Source: Lentimicrobiaceae bacterium
GTDB taxonomy: Bacteria; Bacteroidota; Bacteroidia; Bacteroidales; WCHB1-69
Length of the DNA stretch: 9,314 nt
Reading direction: 5' to 3'
Assembly (NCBI GenBank): GCA_009776395.1
Contig: WRNX01000054.1
Coordinates: forward strand, 1 to 9,314
The notes beneath the pieces were generated by a model. That model was given only the letters and a program-made list of their open reading frames with translations. It was not told the origin of the DNA and did no database searches. Of the stretch, positions 7,062 to 9,314 are shown piece by piece; position 1 is the first letter of the stretch; every line of letters starts with the position of its first letter. The position numbers and the translations under genes were made by a program.

Positions 7062-7745
7062 TTAATACCCAAGCATCTCTTTTAATTCAGGACTTTCATC
7101 AATATTTTTGGCGTCATCAGGAAGGAGGAAATCTATATCTTTTATCTTTTTAGGAGTAATTTTAATTGCCTCCATAGCCATCTTGCATTCATCACAATAT
7201 TGAGGTAACGGAGTCATTGTTAAAAGAGGAAATCCCTCTAACCCAGGATACTCTTCTCCGTATATTTTAGATCCTCCCAATTCTTTTGTGATATAAAAAA
7301 AGGTCTCCGTAATGGCATCATCTTCTAAATTTATTTTTGTGGCGATCACTTTTTGGCATTTATAGCCACAAATTTCTTTAAAATCATCTTCATAACTATA
7401 ACTAAAATCAAAAAATTTCATTTCTTCTTTACGTTCTTCGGTGCTTGTTTTTTTATAATACTTTCCCATTCCCATAATTTCAATCACAAAAATTGAGGTC
7501 TCTTTATCGCCATCCCAAATATTTGTAATTTCTTGCATTCCTCCAAAATTCATTACTGTTTTAGATTTATTTCCAAGAATACTGGTTTTTGAAGTCATGC
7601 TTTCAATACTTGATAAAAGATTAGGGTCATCGGTGCCTTCAATTTTGGTTTTGAACTGAATTTCACCGGCAAATTGTTTTTGTGCTTGCAAGGAATAAGT
7701 TACTGCAAATAAGAATAATAATAAAAATAATGTAATTTTTTTCAT
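7062..7745 (-). CDS. Small secreted protein, DUF4412/GLPGLI-like, function unknown
   Basis: This 227-residue protein has a clear signal peptide (MKKITLFLLLF..., predicted cut after LQA at residue 21, leaving Gln22) and no lipobox, so it is probably periplasmic or outer-membrane associated. The mature part starts with the FAGEIQFKTKI strand pattern common in Bacteroidota DUF4412 and GLPGLI proteins. It has ICGYKCQKV at 125-133, which resembles their conserved GYKCKK segment, and YPGLEGFPLL at 166-175, a weak echo of GLPGLI. Four cysteines form a CxxxC (126, 130) and a CxxC (184, 187), which could pair as disulfides. No catalytic motif is visible and no function can be assigned. It has its own -7 element, and its gene stands alone, convergent with gpsA and divergent from rmlA. 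The existence and export of the protein are well supported; the family name is tentative. Confidence 0.8.
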   Translation of the reverse strand: MKKITLFLLLFLFAVTYSLQAQKQFAGEIQFKTKIEGTDDPNLLSSIESMTSKTSILGNKSKTVMNFGGMQEITNIWDGDKETSIFVIEIMGMGKYYKKTSTEERKEEMKFFDFSYSYEDDFKEICGYKCQKVIATKINLEDDAITETFFYITKELGGSKIYGEEYPGLEGFPLLTMTPLPQYCDECKMAMEAIKITPKKIKDIDFLLPDDAKNIDESPELKEMLGY

Positions 7746-7773
7746 GTTTAATAATGATTTATGTAAATTTCGG

Positions 7774-7781
7774 CAAAAATA
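7774..7781 (-). promoter_or_regulatory. -7 element of the secreted-protein gene
   Basis: The minus strand reads TATTTTTG followed by CCG, a full match to TAnnTTTG, 28 bases before the ATG at 7745. No TTG is seen at the -33 spacing (the region reads CTTTTAC). It is identical over 11 bases to the element at 1134-1141. Confidence 0.55.
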
Positions 7782-7857
7782 ATATTTTTCTGAATTAATT
7801 TAGTAAAAGTTAAAAAAAAATATTAAATAATTATCATACAAAATAAGCAAAAATCTT

Positions 7858-7865
7858 TATTTTCG
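7858..7865 (+). promoter_or_regulatory. Probable -7 element of rmlA
   Basis: TATTTTCG followed by CCGCT matches TAnnTTTG with one mismatch and shares the CCG extension of the other promoters here. It predicts a leader of about 47 bases before the ATG at 7918. The leader contains two copies of TGCAAAT (7870-7876 and 7891-7897), 21 bases apart. No clear -33 TTG was found. Confidence 0.4.
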
Positions 7866-7917
7866 CCGCTGCAAATATTCAATTACGCATTGCAAATTGA
7901 ACATTAAATCTAATCTA

Positions 7918-8781
7918 ATGAAAGGTATCATTTTAGCCGGAGGCGCCGGCACCCGTTTACATCCACTTACTTTGGCAATGAGCAAGCAACTTATGCCGAT
8001 TTATGATAAACCTATGATTTATTACCCTCTTTCCACTCTCATGCAAGCAGGTATTAATGAAATATTAATTATTTCAACACCTGCCGATTTGCCCCATTTT
8101 GAGCATTTACTGGGGGATGGTTCCCAATTAGGATGTCGTTTTGAATATAAAATTCAACATATTCCCAATGGATTAGCGCAGGCATTTGTATTGGGCGAAG
8201 AGTTTATCGGAAAAGATAAAGCCGCATTAATTTTGGGTGATAACATTTTCTACGGCGCAGAATTTGAAGATAATTTGGCGCTCAATAACGACCCAAACGG
8301 AGGCATTGTATTTGCTTATCATGTGTCTGATCCCGAAAGATACGGCGTAGTTGAATTTGACGAAAATATGAACGCCATGAGTATAGAAGAAAAACCACAA
8401 AATCCAAAATCTAACTATGCTGTACCGGGACTATATTTTTATGATAATTCTGTAGTAGAAATAGCAAAAAATATTCAACCAAGTGCACGTGGCGAATATG
8501 AAATTACTGATGTTAATCGCTATTATTTAGAGCATGAAAGATTAAAAGTGTGCAAAATGAATCGTGGTACTGCCTGGTTGGACACAGGTACTTTCAAATC
8601 GCTTATTGACGCTACGCAATTTGTGCAAGTAATTGAAGAACGTCAGGGGTTAAAAGTTGGATGTATTGAAGAAGTAGCATATCGAAAAGGGTTTATTGAT
8701 GCTCAACAATTAGAAACTATTGCTCAGCCTCTCTTGAAAAGCGGTTATGGACAATATCTTGTGAATTTACTAAATAAGTAA
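7918..8781 (+). CDS. rmlA: Glucose-1-phosphate thymidylyltransferase
   Basis: The 287-residue cytoplasmic enzyme joins glucose-1-phosphate and dTTP to give dTDP-glucose, the entry step to dTDP-rhamnose and other deoxysugars for surface polysaccharide (also called rfbA). The ATG at 7918 places the nucleotide-binding signature at residues 8-18 (GGAGTRLHPLT), as usual; an in-frame TTG at 7897 would add seven residues without support. Conserved pieces follow in order: SKQLMPIYDKPMIYYPLSTLM (in two parts, 22-42; Lys23 near the phosphates), GDNIFYG (108-114, Asp109 as metal ligand), DPERYGVVEFDE (138-149), EEKP (157-160), GLYFYDN (171-177), EITDVN (195-200) and RGTAWLDTG (216-224, Asp222 as second metal ligand). 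The length matches the family. No other rml gene (B, C, D) is adjacent in this window; the next gene is umuD-like. Confidence 0.95.
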   Translation: MKGIILAGGAGTRLHPLTLAMSKQLMPIYDKPMIYYPLSTLMQAGINEILIISTPADLPHFEHLLGDGSQLGCRFEYKIQHIPNGLAQAFVLGEEFIGKDKAALILGDNIFYGAEFEDNLALNNDPNGGIVFAYHVSDPERYGVVEFDENMNAMSIEEKPQNPKSNYAVPGLYFYDNSVVEIAKNIQPSARGEYEITDVNRYYLEHERLKVCKMNRGTAWLDTGTFKSLIDATQFVQVIEERQGLKVGCIEEVAYRKGFIDAQQLETIAQPLLKSGYGQYLVNLLNK

Positions 8782-8789
8782 ATAGTTCA

Positions 8790-8831
8790 GCCAATCAGAT
8801 TTGTGGCAAAGAAAACCTGCCAACCAGATTT
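8790..8831 (+). repeat. Pair of 13-base direct repeats upstream of umuD
   Basis: GCCAATCAGATTT (8790-8802) and GCCAACCAGATTT (8819-8831) differ at one base and start 29 bases apart, in the 102-base gap between rmlA and umuD. Between and overlapping them is an inverted pair TGGCA (8804-8808) and TGCCA (8818-8822). TTCAG also occurs at 8786-8790 and 8831-8835. No canonical LexA box (CTG-N10-CAG or GAAC-N4-GTTC) was found. This is a candidate operator for damage-induced expression. Confidence 0.4.
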
Positions 8832-8883
8832 TCAGACTGACTCGTAAAAAATATACACTTCAACCAATTACATAAAAATTGCA

Positions 8884-9314
8884 ATGACTAACACCCAAAA
8901 TATCACTATTTTTACCCCTGATACAAAAAATAATATAGAATTACCCCTCTCTAATGCTAAAGTCTCTGCCGGTTTTCCATCACCCGCAGATGACCACTTT
9001 TCCCTCAAACTTGATATTACCAAAGAAATCATTAAAAATCCGGCCGCTACATTTTACGCACGGGTCAGCGGCGTATCCATGATTGATGACGGAATTAATG
9101 ACGGCGACCTGTTAGTAATAGACAAAAGTTTAGAAGCATACGATAATTGTTTGGCTGTTTGTTATATAGATGGTGAATTTACCTTGAAACATTTTAAACG
9201 GCAAAAAGACCATGCACTCCTTATTCCTGCAAATAAAGACTACAAACCCATAAAAGTTACCGAAGAAAATAACTTTGTAATTTGGGGCGTAGTTCGGTAC
9301 GTCATAAAAAAAGT
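8884..9314 (+). CDS. umuD: UmuD-type self-cleaving SOS mutagenesis protein (3' end cut by window)
   Basis: An ATG at 8884 opens a frame with no stop before the window end; 143 residues are visible. UmuD normally cleaves itself when RecA filaments form and then joins UmuC as the error-prone DNA polymerase V. The likely cleavage site is Ala29-Gly30 in SAGFPSPADD, matching CAGFPSPAAD-like sites of E. coli UmuD (Cys24-Gly25). The catalytic serine is Ser65 in SGVSMIDDGINDGDLLV, and the catalytic lysine is Lys102 in DGEFTLKHF. The 29 residues before the cut are too short for a DNA-binding domain, so this is UmuD rather than LexA. E. coli UmuD has 139 residues and ends shortly after GVVIHVVK; this one reads GVVRYVIKK at the edge, so only a few codons are probably missing. 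A umuC gene would be expected next, outside the window. Confidence 0.92.
   Translation, partial: MTNTQNITIFTPDTKNNIELPLSNAKVSAGFPSPADDHFSLKLDITKEIIKNPAATFYARVSGVSMIDDGINDGDLLVIDKSLEAYDNCLAVCYIDGEFTLKHFKRQKDHALLIPANKDYKPIKVTEENNFVIWGVVRYVIKK

Noticed and set aside
7897..7917. Upstream TTG start for rmlA
   Set aside because: The ATG at 7918 gives the usual family N-terminus MKGIILAGG; the seven extra residues have no support.
8782..8883. Canonical LexA box upstream of umuD
   Set aside because: No CTG-N10-CAG or GAAC-N4-GTTC pattern is present; the nearest CTG and CAG are wrongly spaced.

Overview
The window looks like chromosomal DNA from a low-G+C Bacteroidota (Bacteroidetes) bacterium. Base composition is AT-rich. 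No start codon has a clear Shine-Dalgarno sequence. At least four genes are preceded by a match or near match to the TAnnTTTG -7 element typical of this phylum. The proteins (ParC with a long acidic tail, GpsA with its GYGDN and YLGDLLVT segments, a DUF4412/GLPGLI-like secreted protein) also resemble Bacteroidota family members. No mobile element, CRISPR array, rRNA or tRNA was seen. The largest non-coding gap is about 170 bases.

Left part, minus strand (15-5828): reading in the direction of transcription, parC (topoisomerase IV subunit A) is followed 21 bases later by a LeuT-like sodium symporter. The symporter stop codon overlaps, as ATGA, the start of a 31-residue single-span microprotein (1183-1278) that resembles the MetS small subunit of NSS transporters. 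These three genes probably form one transcription unit. A DUF362-type lipoprotein with two [4Fe-4S] ferredoxin motifs follows and has its own promoter element.

Middle part: a 165-base divergent region (5829-5993) holds the parC and gpsA promoters and a short perfect inverted repeat. gpsA (sn-glycerol-3-phosphate dehydrogenase, phospholipid synthesis) runs rightward and ends 6 bases from the end of a convergent gene for a small secreted protein of unknown function.

Right part, plus strand: rmlA (glucose-1-phosphate thymidylyltransferase, first step of dTDP-rhamnose and related sugars) is followed by a UmuD-type self-cleaving protein gene that runs off the window end. A 13-base direct repeat lies just upstream of umuD. 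A umuC partner probably lies beyond the window, but that cannot be seen here.

The genes are mostly housekeeping and do not form one obvious system. The most interesting points are the MetS-like microprotein fused by overlap to a symporter with an unusually long extracellular loop, the altered quinolone-pocket residues and clamp-motif-like C-terminus of ParC, and an apparently Sec-exported iron-sulfur lipoprotein.
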